Assembly: GCF_003797125.1 (NCBI RefSeq)
Contig: NZ_RKKE01000003.1
Location: 806,001 to 870,000 of the forward strand
DNA from: Shewanella frigidimarina
GTDB taxonomy: Bacteria > Pseudomonadota > Gammaproteobacteria > Enterobacterales > Shewanellaceae
Reading direction: 5' to 3'
DNA length: 64,000 bases
Positions within the stretch are counted from its first letter, which is position 1, and each line of letters opens with the position of its first letter. Positions 54,720 to 64,000 of the stretch are shown here, in pieces. Made by a program: the position numbers and the translations under genes. The notes beneath the pieces were generated by a model. The model saw nothing but the letters and a program-made list of their open reading frames with translations, did no database searches and was not told the origin of the DNA.

Positions 54720-56345
54720 ATGCCTGTTATAGTAAAACGCTGGTATCAGCAGATGTCTTTATGTCTCTCCAGTATCGTGCTGGCTGCATGCGGACAAGTG
54801 CAATTGCCTTCTGGCCTTGTGTATTGCAGCGAAGGTAACCCTGAAAGCTTTAACCCTCAACTTGTTACTTCAGGTACCACTATTGATGCCACTTCACATC
54901 AAATTTACAGTAGACTCGTTAATTACAGCCAAGAAAAAGCCGAGATCACACCTGGATTGGCCACATCATGGCAGGTGTCCGATGATGGTTTAAGCTATGT
55001 TTTTACTTTACGTGAACATGTGAGTTTTCATAAAACTCGCCATTTTACTCCCGCAAGAGACTTTAATGCCGATGATGTGTTGTTTTCATTTAATCGGATT
55101 ATTGATCCATTACACCCATATCATCTAGTCAGCAGAACCGGTTATCCTTTTTTTCAAAGTATTGGTTTTGCTGATTTAATTGGCTACATTGAAAAAGTAA
55201 ACGACTACCAGGTTATCTTTCATTTAACTCGAAAAGACGCTTCTTTTTTATCTAATTTGGCTACTGATTTTGCCGTTGTATTATCGGCAGAATATGGTTA
55301 TCAACTGTTAGCCCAAGGCACTCCTGAAGATATCGATTACTACGCAGTAGGCACAGGACCTTTTCAGCTCAGCCAGTATGTGAAAAACGAATATATTCGC
55401 TTTAAAAAGAATCCTGTCTATTGGGGCCCTACGGTTGAAATTGATCAATTAGTATTTGATATCACCCCAAGAAGCACCGCACGAATTGCTAAATTAATTA
55501 CCGGAGACTGCAGCGTGTCTGCATTACCCAAAGCTGGTGAGTTGGCAGTGCTTGACCAACATAAAGATATTATTATCGATGCTAAACCTGGACTAAACGT
55601 AGCATTTTGGGCATTTAATACTCAAAAACCGCCATTAGATGATGTTCGTGTAAGACGAGCACTTGCGCATGCTATTGATAAAAACAATATTCTAGACGTG
55701 GTATATAACGATACCGCTGTGGAGGCGACAGGTGTTTTACCGCCAGCATCTTGGGCTTACAGCAAAAACTTATCTCCAAATGAATATAACCCAGAAAAAG
55801 CCAAAGTATTACTGCACCAAGCAGGTGTATCTAACTTATCCATTAATGTGTGGGCCATGCCTGTTGCACGAATTTATAATCCGAGTGCATTGAAAACAGC
55901 GGAGCTCATTCAGGCCGATTTAGCCCGTATTGGCGTAAAACTGAATATCATTAGCTATGATTGGAGTGTATTCACCCAAAAGCTAGCCAGTTCGAATTAT
56001 GATTCAGTGTTGATTGGTTGGAATGCGGATAATAGCGATCCAGATAACTTTTTTACTCCATTGTTAAGCTGCGCCGCATTAGCCTCTAACAATAATCGCT
56101 CTCGCTGGTGCAACAAAGACTTTGAACACCTGCTAACCCAAGCTCAGAGTGTATCGACTCAACCTGAACGCAAAGCATTTTATCAATCAGCAGAAGCTAT
56201 TATTAGCGATCAAGTTCCGCTAGTAACAATCGCACATGCCAAAAAAGTGGTGTTGAAGAAAAGCAATATTACCGCCATGCAAATTAGGCCTTATGGCGGT
56301 ATTTCCTTCGCCAAAACAACTCAAGCAATAGAGGGAACTGAATAA
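54720..56345 (+). CDS. sapA: Peptide ABC transporter substrate-binding lipoprotein SapA
   Basis: The periplasmic binding protein of the Sap system, of the dipeptide/oligopeptide family. The 541-residue product has a lipoprotein signal ending VLAAC, LVYCSEGNPESFNPQLVTSGTTIDATS near the N terminus, and the SBP_bac_5 fold to the end. Its stop (TAA) directly abuts the sapB ATG. In enteric bacteria Sap has been linked to antimicrobial peptide resistance, potassium uptake and putrescine export; the role here is not shown. Confidence 0.92.
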   Translation: MPVIVKRWYQQMSLCLSSIVLAACGQVQLPSGLVYCSEGNPESFNPQLVTSGTTIDATSHQIYSRLVNYSQEKAEITPGLATSWQVSDDGLSYVFTLREHVSFHKTRHFTPARDFNADDVLFSFNRIIDPLHPYHLVSRTGYPFFQSIGFADLIGYIEKVNDYQVIFHLTRKDASFLSNLATDFAVVLSAEYGYQLLAQGTPEDIDYYAVGTGPFQLSQYVKNEYIRFKKNPVYWGPTVEIDQLVFDITPRSTARIAKLITGDCSVSALPKAGELAVLDQHKDIIIDAKPGLNVAFWAFNTQKPPLDDVRVRRALAHAIDKNNILDVVYNDTAVEATGVLPPASWAYSKNLSPNEYNPEKAKVLLHQAGVSNLSINVWAMPVARIYNPSALKTAELIQADLARIGVKLNIISYDWSVFTQKLASSNYDSVLIGWNADNSDPDNFFTPLLSCAALASNNNRSRWCNKDFEHLLTQAQSVSTQPERKAFYQSAEAIISDQVPLVTIAHAKKVVLKKSNITAMQIRPYGGISFAKTTQAIEGTE

Positions 56346-57377
56346 ATGTGGCGTTATCTTTTTAGTCGCATAACCCTGTTTATGGCCACATCTCTAGTCA
56401 TGGTGGCCGTACTCTTTATGGCGTCGGGACAGTTTCCTGTCAGTAAAGCGTACTCACTATCAGGGGTTCAATATCCAACGCTTGAACAACAACAGCAAAT
56501 AGACCAAGACTATCAACTACATGATAACCAATTACTGCAGTTTACTGCCTACTTGCGCCAACGCTTATCGGGTAACTTTGGTATTTCCAGTAACTCGCAG
56601 CAAGAGGTTTTAGAAGAGCTTGAAGCAGTACTACCTGCGTCTTTTGAATTATCATTGTTTTCAGGTTTTATAGCTGTGTTTTTTGGTGTACCCATTGGCG
56701 TGCTAGCCGCATTAGGTAATAACAAAGCACTGCAACGCAGTATTTTAGCCATCACCTTAACAGGCTATTCTATTCCGGTATTTTGGCTCGGCTTGACCTT
56801 ATCTATGTGGTTTGGGGTGAATCTTGGTTGGCTGCCCATTTCAGGTCAAATCAATTTACTTTATGAAATTGAACCTGTGACAGGTTTCATGCTGGTCGAC
56901 ACTTTATTATCCGATTCTAGTTACCGTATTCCTGCATTTCATGATGCTTTATTACACTTAATTTTACCGGCTGTCACTTTAGCAGTGCTTCCTTTTACAT
57001 TGGTGGTAAGGATCACTCGACAAGCCATTTTAAATGTGATGAATCAGACTTATATTCGTGCAGCTGAAGCTCGCGGTTTACACACGGCTAAAATACTACT
57101 TCGTCATGTACTGCCCAACGCCTTAATCCCGGTAATAAAAAGTATTGGTTTAATGCTGGGATCATTCGCCAGCTATGGCATTGTGGTTGAAGTGATATTT
57201 TCGTGGCCTGGGGTTGGCAGTTGGTTAGTATCAGGCATTTACCAGCGTGACTATACTGTTATTCAAGCGGGCATCTTAGCTGTGTCATTATTAATTATTT
57301 TCTTAAGCATATTGATTGATTTACTGCATACCGCAATCAACCCAATGAGCAGAAAGGAATTGTATGCCTCGAATTAA
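56346..57377 (+). CDS. sapB: Sap ABC transporter permease SapB
   Basis: A 343-residue inner-membrane permease with six membrane helices and the binding-protein-dependent signature EARGLHTAKILLRHVLPNALIPV near 245. It overlaps sapC by 14 bp. Confidence 0.93.
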   Translation: MWRYLFSRITLFMATSLVMVAVLFMASGQFPVSKAYSLSGVQYPTLEQQQQIDQDYQLHDNQLLQFTAYLRQRLSGNFGISSNSQQEVLEELEAVLPASFELSLFSGFIAVFFGVPIGVLAALGNNKALQRSILAITLTGYSIPVFWLGLTLSMWFGVNLGWLPISGQINLLYEIEPVTGFMLVDTLLSDSSYRIPAFHDALLHLILPAVTLAVLPFTLVVRITRQAILNVMNQTYIRAAEARGLHTAKILLRHVLPNALIPVIKSIGLMLGSFASYGIVVEVIFSWPGVGSWLVSGIYQRDYTVIQAGILAVSLLIIFLSILIDLLHTAINPMSRKELYASN

Positions 57378-58254
57378 AATATACCAAGAAGACCATATAG
57401 CCTCGCCTATGTGGCGAATGTGGCAAACATTTTCTGCGAACCCATTTGCGGTGATCGGTCTATGGGCGGTGATTTTTTTATTAATATTAACTATTTTCGC
57501 CCCGTTTATAGCGCCTTATTCAGCAGAGATGCAAGACCAACAAGTATTACTTTTACCGCCATCATGGGATCCCGCAGGTACTGTAGAACACTTCCTTGGA
57601 ACAGACGATCTAGGACGAGATATTTTTAGTCGTATCTTACACGGCGTACAATTAACCTTTGGCATGTCATTATTAATTGTTGCTGCATCGCTGATATTTG
57701 GCTTTGTTATTGGTTCTCTTTCAGGAATGATGCACGGCATAAAGTCGAGTGTGTTAAGCCACTTGCTCGATGCATTATTGTCTATCCCATCGTTATTAAT
57801 GGCTATTCTGGTCGTCGCCGTTATGGGGCCTGGGCTTAATAATGTGTTTTGGGGCGTCGGGATTGCGATGGTTCCACAATTTGTTCGAGCTATCCATCTA
57901 GCGGTTCATGAAGAGCTGCAAAAAGAGTATGTTACAGCGGCAAAATTAGATGGTGCCAACTCGTTGCAAGTTTTTTGGTATGTCATTATGCCCAACGTAT
58001 GGGATGTGGTGATTATTCAGGTCACTATGGCAATATCGGCAGCAATTCTCGATATTGCCGCACTCGGTTTTTTAAACCTTGGTGCACAAGCACCGAGTCC
58101 AGAATGGGGCGCCATGGTCGCACAAGGGCTTGATAATTTACTGCTTGCGCCTTGGACCGTTACTATTCCAGGTGTCGCGATTTTGTTTACCGTATTATCG
58201 GTCAACTTGGTCGGCGATGGTTTACGTTCAGCCCTAGCACCGATAAGAAATTAA
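57364..58254 (+). CDS. sapC: Sap ABC transporter permease SapC
   Basis: A 296-residue second permease, with LGTDDLGRDIFSRILHG near 78 and the coupling-loop motif AAKLDGANSLQVFWYVIMPNVWDVV. It starts within sapB and ends 3 bp before sapD. Confidence 0.93.
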   Translation: MPRIKIYQEDHIASPMWRMWQTFSANPFAVIGLWAVIFLLILTIFAPFIAPYSAEMQDQQVLLLPPSWDPAGTVEHFLGTDDLGRDIFSRILHGVQLTFGMSLLIVAASLIFGFVIGSLSGMMHGIKSSVLSHLLDALLSIPSLLMAILVVAVMGPGLNNVFWGVGIAMVPQFVRAIHLAVHEELQKEYVTAAKLDGANSLQVFWYVIMPNVWDVVIIQVTMAISAAILDIAALGFLNLGAQAPSPEWGAMVAQGLDNLLLAPWTVTIPGVAILFTVLSVNLVGDGLRSALAPIRN

Positions 58255-58257
58255 CCT

Positions 58258-59265
58258 ATGCCTTTACTCGATATTCGTAATCTCACCATTGAATTAGATA
58301 CACCTGAGGGCACAGTAAAAGTGCTCGAAAAAGTCAGTTTGACTATCAATCCCGGTGAAATCCATGGACTTGTTGGCGAATCAGGTTCTGGGCGCAGTTT
58401 ATTGGCCAAAGCGATTCTAGGGGTGCTAGGTCCTAATTGGCATATTATTGCTGACCGTATGATGTGGGACGGAAAAAACTTATTAGAAATGAGTTCCAAG
58501 CAACGACGCTGCCTGATGGGTAGTGAAATGGCGATGATTTTCCAAGACCCATCTGGCAGTTTAGACCCGGTAAAAACCATTGGCAGTCAATTGATTGAAG
58601 CGATGGTGCCCAACAAAAACATTCCTTTTTGGCGACGTGGAAAAGCAACTTATTTAAACGCGCAGAAATGGCTTCACAAGGTCGGTATAAAAAAACCAAA
58701 ACAGCTGATGAAATGCTATCCATGGGAGTTGTCTGAGGGCGAATGTCAAAAAGTGATGATTGCGATGGCTGTGGCAAATCATCCTAAACTGCTGATTGCC
58801 GATGAGCCAACTAACTCAATGGAGCTCAACACCCAAGCGCAAATTTTCAGACTATTATCGCAACTAAATCAACTGCAAAACGTGTCTATTTTATTGGTTA
58901 GCCATGAATTAGAAACCATGGTGCACTGGTGTGATAACTTAACGATTTTGTACAGTGGTCAGGTTATGGAATCAGGGCCTGTTAGCGAAATGGTAGCAAT
59001 GCCGTATCACCCTTACACTCGCGCGTTATTAAAAAACCTACCCGATCATACTGAAAAAATGCGCCACAAAGCTAATTTACCCACACTGCAAGGCTCTTCG
59101 CCGTCATTGCAGCATTTACCTGCCGGTTGTCGACTTGGCCCACGTTGCCCAGAAGCTCAACGCCAATGTGTAAAACAGCCTAATCTTGAACATATTAAAG
59201 ACCGCTATTTTGCCTGCCATTTCCCTTACCAAAGTGAGCAAGAAGATGACGATGCCATTGCTTAA
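58258..59265 (+). CDS. sapD: Sap ABC transporter ATP-binding protein SapD (Walker A Lys replaced by Arg)
   Basis: A 335-residue ATPase aligning along its length with E. coli SapD (MPLLDIRNLTIE..., LIADEPTNSM, C-terminal CRLGPRCPEAQRQC, which has the Cys-rich peptide-transporter extension). The P-loop reads GESGSGRS instead of GESGSGKS (CGC at 58393-58395); loss of this Lys usually cripples ATP hydrolysis. The signature LSEGECQ is also non-canonical, as it is in E. coli SapD. One ATP site of the SapDF pair may be degenerate. Confidence 0.9.
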   Translation: MPLLDIRNLTIELDTPEGTVKVLEKVSLTINPGEIHGLVGESGSGRSLLAKAILGVLGPNWHIIADRMMWDGKNLLEMSSKQRRCLMGSEMAMIFQDPSGSLDPVKTIGSQLIEAMVPNKNIPFWRRGKATYLNAQKWLHKVGIKKPKQLMKCYPWELSEGECQKVMIAMAVANHPKLLIADEPTNSMELNTQAQIFRLLSQLNQLQNVSILLVSHELETMVHWCDNLTILYSGQVMESGPVSEMVAMPYHPYTRALLKNLPDHTEKMRHKANLPTLQGSSPSLQHLPAGCRLGPRCPEAQRQCVKQPNLEHIKDRYFACHFPYQSEQEDDDAIA

Positions 59266-60031
59266 AGTAACCAATTTAAGTAAACAATACTTAACCGGTT
59301 ATAAGCATTTTAAACCTCAATATTATCAGGCACTCTCTCCGGTTTCATTTGAACTCGGTCGCGGTGAAACCTTGGCTATTGTGGGGACTGTGGGGTCCGG
59401 TAAAAGTACCCTCGCCCGTATTTTAGTAGGTGCTGAACAACGTAGTGGCGGCGACATATTTTTTGAAGGTGAAGCCTTAGAAACGCGTAATTTAAAACAA
59501 CGTTGTCGGTTAATTCGGATGATTTTCCAAGATCCTACAACTTCACTTAATCCACGTTTATCGATTGGTAACTTGCTTAAAGAACCATTACGCTTTAATA
59601 CTCAATTGAGTTCAACTGAACGAAAAACATTGGTGATTGAAACCCTAAGAAAAGTCGGTTTATTACCCGAACACGCTGAATTTTATCCGCACATGATTTC
59701 CGAAGGCCAAAAACAGCGTGTCGCTGTTGCACGTGCCTTAATGCTTAACCCTAAAATTATTATTGCAGATGAAGCACTAACAGCATTAGATTTATCTGTC
59801 CGGTCTCAGATTATTAATCTGCTATTAAAGCTGCAAAAAGAGATGGGGTTATCGTATATTTTTGTATCACATAATCTGAATATTATCCGCCATGTTAGCG
59901 ATAAAATTATGGTGTTGCAAAATGGTCATATGGTCGAGAAATCAACTACTGAGGCCTTATTTACTTCACCACAACATGAATACACCCAACGACTCATTCA
60001 AGAACAAAGTCAATTTATGCAAAAGCGCTAA
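59246..60031 (+). CDS. sapF: Sap ABC transporter ATP-binding protein SapF
   Basis: The start is at 59246 (MTMPLLKVTNLSKQY), or the ATG two codons later, overlapping sapD by about 20 bp; an open frame to 59186 lies inside sapD and is not needed. The product is about 261 residues, with intact Walker A GTVGSGKST, signature ISEGQKQR, and Walker B IIIADEALTALD. It should supply the active ATP site of the pair. Confidence 0.92.
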   Translation: MTMPLLKVTNLSKQYLTGYKHFKPQYYQALSPVSFELGRGETLAIVGTVGSGKSTLARILVGAEQRSGGDIFFEGEALETRNLKQRCRLIRMIFQDPTTSLNPRLSIGNLLKEPLRFNTQLSSTERKTLVIETLRKVGLLPEHAEFYPHMISEGQKQRVAVARALMLNPKIIIADEALTALDLSVRSQIINLLLKLQKEMGLSYIFVSHNLNIIRHVSDKIMVLQNGHMVEKSTTEALFTSPQHEYTQRLIQEQSQFMQKR

Positions 60032-60136
60032 ACTGCTCCAACCACTGTGGTTTTGAGGGCGTTTTAGAAAAAATCAGTGCCATTTGGCCGTCGAACTATT
60101 TATCCTAGAGCCAATGTTAAAGGAAGAAGCTTAAAT

Positions 60137-61339
60137 ATGATTATTAAACCTAAAATTCGTGGCTTTATTTGTACCACTACTCATCCAGTAGGTTGTGAAG
60201 CCAACGTTAAAGAACAAATCGAACTCATTAAAGCCAAAGGCAAAATTGCTAATGGGCCTAAAAAAGTCTTAGTGGTCGGTTCTTCAAGTGGCTATGGCCT
60301 TTCATCACGTATCACCTCAGCATTTGGTAGCGACGCTGCCACTATTGGTGTGTTTTTCGAAAAACCAAGCTCTGAAACCAAACCCGGTACAGCAGGTTGG
60401 TACAACACTGCGGCATTTGATAAGTTTGCTAAAGCAGAAGGCTTGTATTCAAAAAGCATTAATTGCGATGCATTCAGCCATCAAGCAAAGCAACAAGTTA
60501 TTGAGCTTATCAAGCAAGATTTAGGTCAAATCGACATGGTGGTTTACTCACTGGCTTCTCCAGTACGTAAAATGCCCGACACCGGTGAAGTTATCCGTTC
60601 ATCACTTAAGCCAATTGGCCAAACGTATACTGCAACGGCTGTTGATACCAATAAAAACACCATTATCGACACTTCTGTAGAGCCTGCGACTGAGCAAGAA
60701 ATTGCTGATACCGTCACGGTAATGGGTGGCCAAGATTGGGAATTATGGATGAGTGCGCTAAGCGACGCTGGCGTATTAGCTGACAATTGCAAAACGGTTG
60801 CTTATAGTTACATTGGTACCGAATTGACTTGGCCTATTTATTGGCATGGCGCTTTAGGCAAAGCCAAAATGGATTTAGATCGTGCAGCTCACGCCCTTGA
60901 TAGCAAATTATCAGCTACTGGTGGCTCAGCTAACGTTGCAGTGCTAAAAAGTGTCGTGACTCAAGCGAGCTCAGCCATTCCAGTAATGCCTCTTTATATC
61001 GCCATGGTATTTAAGAAAATGCGTCAAGAAGGCTTACATGAAGGCTGTATTGAACAAATATACCGCTTATTCAGTGAACGCCTATACCGTATTGATGGCC
61101 AAGCACCAGCCGTTGATAGCGAAAATCGCTTACGCCTTGATGACTGGGAACTTCGCGAAGAAATCCAACAACATTGTCGTGATTTATGGCCACTAGTGAC
61201 CACTGAAAACTTAAGCGAATTAACCGATTACAACGAATATAAAGAAGAGTTTTTAAAACTATTCGGTTTTGGTATTGATGGTATCGATTACGAAGCAGAA
61301 GTTGATCCTAATGTGATATTTGATGTTATTGAGCTATAA
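60137..61339 (+). CDS. fabV: Enoyl-ACP reductase FabV (trans-2-enoyl-CoA reductase family)
   Basis: Catalyses the last step of fatty-acid elongation, NADH-dependent. The start at 60137 ([24 protein letters not shown]) follows AGGAAG; the open frame from 60077 is not family-like. The 400-residue product has [14 protein letters not shown] for cofactor binding and the Y-x8-K active site in [10 protein letters not shown]. FabV is a triclosan-insensitive type of enoyl reductase. It follows sapF by 105 bp and ends at a terminator. Confidence 0.95.
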   Translation: MIIKPKIRGFICTTTHPVGCEANVKEQIELIKAKGKIANGPKKVLVVGSSSGYGLSSRITSAFGSDAATIGVFFEKPSSETKPGTAGWYNTAAFDKFAKAEGLYSKSINCDAFSHQAKQQVIELIKQDLGQIDMVVYSLASPVRKMPDTGEVIRSSLKPIGQTYTATAVDTNKNTIIDTSVEPATEQEIADTVTVMGGQDWELWMSALSDAGVLADNCKTVAYSYIGTELTWPIYWHGALGKAKMDLDRAAHALDSKLSATGGSANVAVLKSVVTQASSAIPVMPLYIAMVFKKMRQEGLHEGCIEQIYRLFSERLYRIDGQAPAVDSENRLRLDDWELREEIQQHCRDLWPLVTTENLSELTDYNEYKEEFLKLFGFGIDGIDYEAEVDPNVIFDVIEL

Positions 61340-61367
61340 GCTCAGTTTCAACCGTTGTTAACGTAAA

Positions 61368-61396
61368 GCCATAATGCACTGCATTATGGCTTTTTT
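61368..61396 (+). terminator. Intrinsic terminator of fabV
   Basis: GCCATAAT and ATTATGGC, extended inward by GCA/TGC, form the stem, followed by six T. Confidence 0.88.
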
Positions 61397-61618
61397 ATGA
61401 GCGATACATTGTGAAGATTCATATTTATAACAGTAAAGTCTGTAAAAAAGCGGCGAGTTTAGCTAATCAACATACCGTTATTGCTAAGCCGTGCTAAAAC
61501 AACCGTCTTATTATCTGAATTCGGGACTGAAGTATTTCGGATTGAATTCAGCGACATCATTTTATAATACAACTATATGTAACCCAGCCATGAGTTCATC
61601 AAGGCTTAACAACTTATG

Positions 61619-62524
61619 TTAGACAACGGGTAAATAAATGAGTATCTGTTGTGGATGTAACGCTTGTCTTGGCTGATATTGCGCTAACTCATTATCATTA
61701 ATGTCGAGTCGTTCTAAAAATAACGGGTAATTGCGTAGAGTAATATCATTTGCATTAACCCAATCGCGATACAGGTAATCTATTGCCGCCGCAAGACCGT
61801 TATCATCACCACTGTATTTTATCATCGCACATCGTCCCTGAGGGATTGATTTGAGCATAATCTGACTCGACTCAGACACTAAAGCTTGTGTCTCGGCATT
61901 TAACGATACTCCTATATCAATCCGATATTGAGTTTTAGCAGATAACTCCGGGCTTGAATAAAGCAGATTAAAGGTTCTGCAACTTGTAGGAGATAAAGCA
62001 AATTGTCGACGCCATTCAATAAATCGCGCAATGGTTTGAGGTAATAAAGCCGGATCACCATGATGTTCCATCACCGCTAATGACTGCGCATCAAACGATA
62101 CAATATCAACAGAATAAGATTGTTCAATTTGCTGACTAACATCGGCTTGAAAGGATTTAAGCGGTTGTTGCTTCGCAAAGAAATTGCCCCAATCAGGAGC
62201 TTGCTGAAACGATTCAGGGCTTTGACCTATACTGCGAGTAAACGATTCGATAAAGTGTTGCTCGTTGCGATACGCCAATTTAGCCGCTATTGTGGCCAGA
62301 GAAACTTGCTTGCCAAAACCTAATAAATGGGCTGCTTCTAGGCTTTTGAGCAATTCAACGTAAGCGTCAATAGACATATGGTACAGCGATGTAAACAATG
62401 GGTCGAAATGACATCGTGGGATGTGGGCAATATCGGCCAACACTTGTAGGTCAAAAGGTTCATTTAAGTGTTGATCTAAATAGGCTAATGCACGCTCAAA
62501 TGCCTGATCAAGTCTGTGGCTCAT
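61619..62524 (-). CDS. AraC family regulator with GyrI-like domain
   Basis: A 301-residue protein with an N-terminal AraC-type double helix-turn-helix (LADIAHIPRCHFDPLF... and LATIAAKLAYRNEQHFIESFTRSIGQSPESF) and a C-terminal GyrI/SbmC-like effector domain ending LERLDIN...ILIYLPV. This order, as in Rob and related proteins, suggests a regulator that binds small drugs or metabolites. Targets are unknown. The gene lies alone. Confidence 0.88.
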   Translation of the reverse strand: MSHRLDQAFERALAYLDQHLNEPFDLQVLADIAHIPRCHFDPLFTSLYHMSIDAYVELLKSLEAAHLLGFGKQVSLATIAAKLAYRNEQHFIESFTRSIGQSPESFQQAPDWGNFFAKQQPLKSFQADVSQQIEQSYSVDIVSFDAQSLAVMEHHGDPALLPQTIARFIEWRRQFALSPTSCRTFNLLYSSPELSAKTQYRIDIGVSLNAETQALVSESSQIMLKSIPQGRCAMIKYSGDDNGLAAAIDYLYRDWVNANDITLRNYPLFLERLDINDNELAQYQPRQALHPQQILIYLPVV

Positions 62525-62647
62525 GCCCTCTCCTTTTGGATTGAATTGTTACGATTGATTATTTATTATAACTAACCCAATGTAAATTAACGATTTGTAC
62601 ACATGCAATAAAACACACTTTTTGTGCTAACAATGTGGCAATGTACA

Positions 62648-63271
62648 CTAGTCGACTAATTGAATATCCAAACCTTCTAGTAAACTTAAGGCTTCGAACC
62701 GACTGAATTTGGCTTGCTTAACGTTATTAGCAGTAATATCGATTTGATAATTCAACGCATCAGTAAAATTCGCCTTAGTTAAATTTGTATGACTAAATTG
62801 GCTTAAATTAAAGTCGGTCAAACGCAAATCAGCTTTGCTTAAATTAGCTTCTCTAAAGTCGACATCATGGGCGCGGCAACCTACAAGTGAAAACTCAGGT
62901 AAATGCAGAGCATAAAAATTACTGCCATCGAGCAAACTTCTTTCAAATTTAATCGTGGTTTGAGTCATAAACTGTGGCCACTGAGCTTTAGTCCAATCAA
63001 TACCTATGGCTTTACAGTCGCTAAAAGTAACGTCATCAAACTCTGTAGCAACCACTGACATTACACTTAAATTACATTGGCTAAAAACACACTCAATAAA
63101 ATGGCAATGATAGAAATCACTTTGACTAAAATCACATTGGTTAAAATGGCAGCGCTCAAAAGTAATATGTTTGAACTGTAAAGCAACGCCCTTGATCGAT
63201 TCGAATAAGTCATCACTGTAATTTGATAACCCAAACAATTCACTAGGTTGTATATTTGAGATGGTTTTCAT
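62648..63271 (-). CDS. Pentapeptide-repeat protein
   Basis: A 207-residue protein of repeats with the A(D/N)LXX pattern: FERCHFNQCDFSQSDFYHCHFIECVF (about 36-63) and a second run FREANLSKADLRLTDFNLSQFSHTNLTKANF. An interruption around IDWTKAQWPQF separates the two runs. Right-handed quadrilateral helices of this kind include Qnr and McbG, which protect DNA gyrase; length is close to Qnr (about 215). Sequence similarity to Qnr itself is not obvious, so gyrase protection is a hypothesis. Confidence 0.82.
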   Translation of the reverse strand: MKTISNIQPSELFGLSNYSDDLFESIKGVALQFKHITFERCHFNQCDFSQSDFYHCHFIECVFSQCNLSVMSVVATEFDDVTFSDCKAIGIDWTKAQWPQFMTQTTIKFERSLLDGSNFYALHLPEFSLVGCRAHDVDFREANLSKADLRLTDFNLSQFSHTNLTKANFTDALNYQIDITANNVKQAKFSRFEALSLLEGLDIQLVD

Positions 63272-63291
63272 GCCTTAAGCACCTTATAAAC

Positions 63292-63323
63292 AAAAAGACC
63301 TAGACGTGAGCCTAGGTCTTTTT
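63292..63323. terminator. Terminator after ppiD
   Basis: AAAAAGACCTAG and CTAGGTCTTTTT form a perfect 12-bp stem, downstream of ppiD on the minus strand. It is symmetric. Confidence 0.88.
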
Positions 63324-63346
63324 GTATTTCATCTGCGACGACTTAA

Positions 63347-64000
63347 TTAGTCGGCAACTGGATACTCAATTTCAGCATCAGCTTTAAGTGAGGCAACCAC
63401 TGCTCGATAATCAGCTTCGCTGTATTGAGGCGCAATACGTTGTTTAAGCGTATTGATGAGGTTGTCATTAATGCCTTCAGCTTTATTGACTTTATCAACC
63501 ACAATAACCGCATAACCTGTCGCTAACGCTGCAGTATCAATTGTGACACTATTTTCAGCAGGAGCGGCAATTTTGAAGGCTTTATTGGTGATAGCTTGAT
63601 CAATATCCTGATTAAAGCGACCTAGTTTAGCTAATGTCGTCAATGAAGCACCTGTTAGCGTATTATTACCCGCTTTTAACTGTGCCATATATTCCGCAGC
63701 TTTGTCACGAGCACCGTCATTCGCTTTATCTTGCTGTAAGCGTTCAACAATACCAGCTTTTACTTCAGCAAATCCCATAACGCCAGCTGTCTGATGTTTT
63801 TTCATGCGAATAACCACTACATGGTTTGGCGCAAGTTCAATCACATCGCTGTTTAAACCACTTGCTAACACCTGGTCAGAAAATGCGGCTTTGATAAATT
63901 CAGGATTGTTAAATTTAGCCGGAACGTCATCACGCGAGAATAACTGCGTTGATTGTACTTTTGCATTAACCGCTTGCGCAGTTTCAGCTAAAGTATCAGG
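63347..64000 (-). CDS. ppiD: Periplasmic folding chaperone PpiD, C-terminal part (cut by window edge)
   Basis: The frame is open to the right edge; about 217 residues are visible. They include the C-terminal part of the SurA/PpiD-type chaperone: FSRDDVPAKFNNPEFIKAAF, LNSDVIELAPNHVVVIRM, FAEVKAGIVERLQQDKA, and the closing LKQRIAPQYSEADYRAVVASLKADAEIEY. PpiD is a membrane-anchored periplasmic chaperone near the SecYEG exit. A GTG at 63871 is internal, not the start. Confidence 0.9.
   Translation of the reverse strand, partial: PDTLAETAQAVNAKVQSTQLFSRDDVPAKFNNPEFIKAAFSDQVLASGLNSDVIELAPNHVVVIRMKKHQTAGVMGFAEVKAGIVERLQQDKANDGARDKAAEYMAQLKAGNNTLTGASLTTLAKLGRFNQDIDQAITNKAFKIAAPAENSVTIDTAALATGYAVIVVDKVNKAEGINDNLINTLKQRIAPQYSEADYRAVVASLKADAEIEYPVAD

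Overview
The window reads as chromosome of a marine gammaproteobacterium, almost certainly a Shewanella. The evidence is the gene content and order: napEDABC, pspF followed by sapABCDF and fabV, a VolA/Pla-1 type surface lipase, the ybbA-ybbP-tesA block, psp genes next to ycjX-ycjF, and several small families common in Shewanella. The species is not determined; the AT-leaning sequence and Asn/Asp-rich low-complexity stretches would suit a cold-water member, but that is inference.

Layout. 1-5.84 kb: recB (5' end cut by the window) and recD, two subunits of the RecBCD recombination/anti-phage nuclease. 5.84-12.4 kb: an AT-rich, loosely packed accessory stretch, mostly on the minus strand. It holds a structured hairpin element, a stand-alone SIR2-like protein whose upstream region carries two abutting simple-sequence repeat tracts, and small orphan genes (DUF4870-type membrane protein, lipoprotein, ChaN/EreA-fold exported protein, DUF6508-type protein). 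12.4-16.8 kb: two tandem alkaline phosphatases behind a Pho-box-like repeat; the second is a lipoprotein with a collagen-like stalk. 17.2-20.9 kb: a small exported protein, an S9 peptidase with an overlapping exported partner, and a Cys-cluster protein. 20.9-25 kb: a Fur-box-flanked iron locus (PepSY membrane protein and partner, divergent TonB receptor). 25.5-26.5 kb: ddl. 26.6-30.7 kb: napEDABC periplasmic nitrate reductase with an FNR-type palindrome upstream. 31-39 kb: housekeeping and small-family genes (methyltransferase, AI-2E transporter, folX, epimerase, LysR/VOC pair, rsuA, DUF4010-like protein). 39-43 kb: ybbP-ybbA and divergent tesA. 43-49.3 kb: an internally duplicated DUF3083-like protein, sohB, the VolA-like lipase, yciK and a ComEA-like protein. 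49.4-54.6 kb: psp envelope-stress locus (pspF divergent from pspABC) plus ycjX-ycjF. 54.7-61.3 kb: sapABCDF and fabV. 61.6-64 kb: an AraC/GyrI regulator, a pentapeptide-repeat protein and the 3' part of ppiD.

How the parts work together. The phosphatases suggest phosphate scavenging under PhoB. The PepSY/TonB locus suggests Fur-controlled iron uptake. The nap operon would supply anaerobic nitrate respiration. The psp/ycj/sap/ppiD genes are envelope maintenance. The most unusual feature is upstream of the SIR2-like gene: eight copies of a 7-bp unit followed by five copies of a 6-bp unit, both translated by a 41-codon leader ORF that ends two bases before the SIR2 start codon. Gain of one heptamer, or loss of two, would fuse the leader to the SIR2 protein. 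This is a plausible phase-variable switch on a putative defence gene. No rRNA, tRNA, CRISPR array, transposase or integrase was seen.
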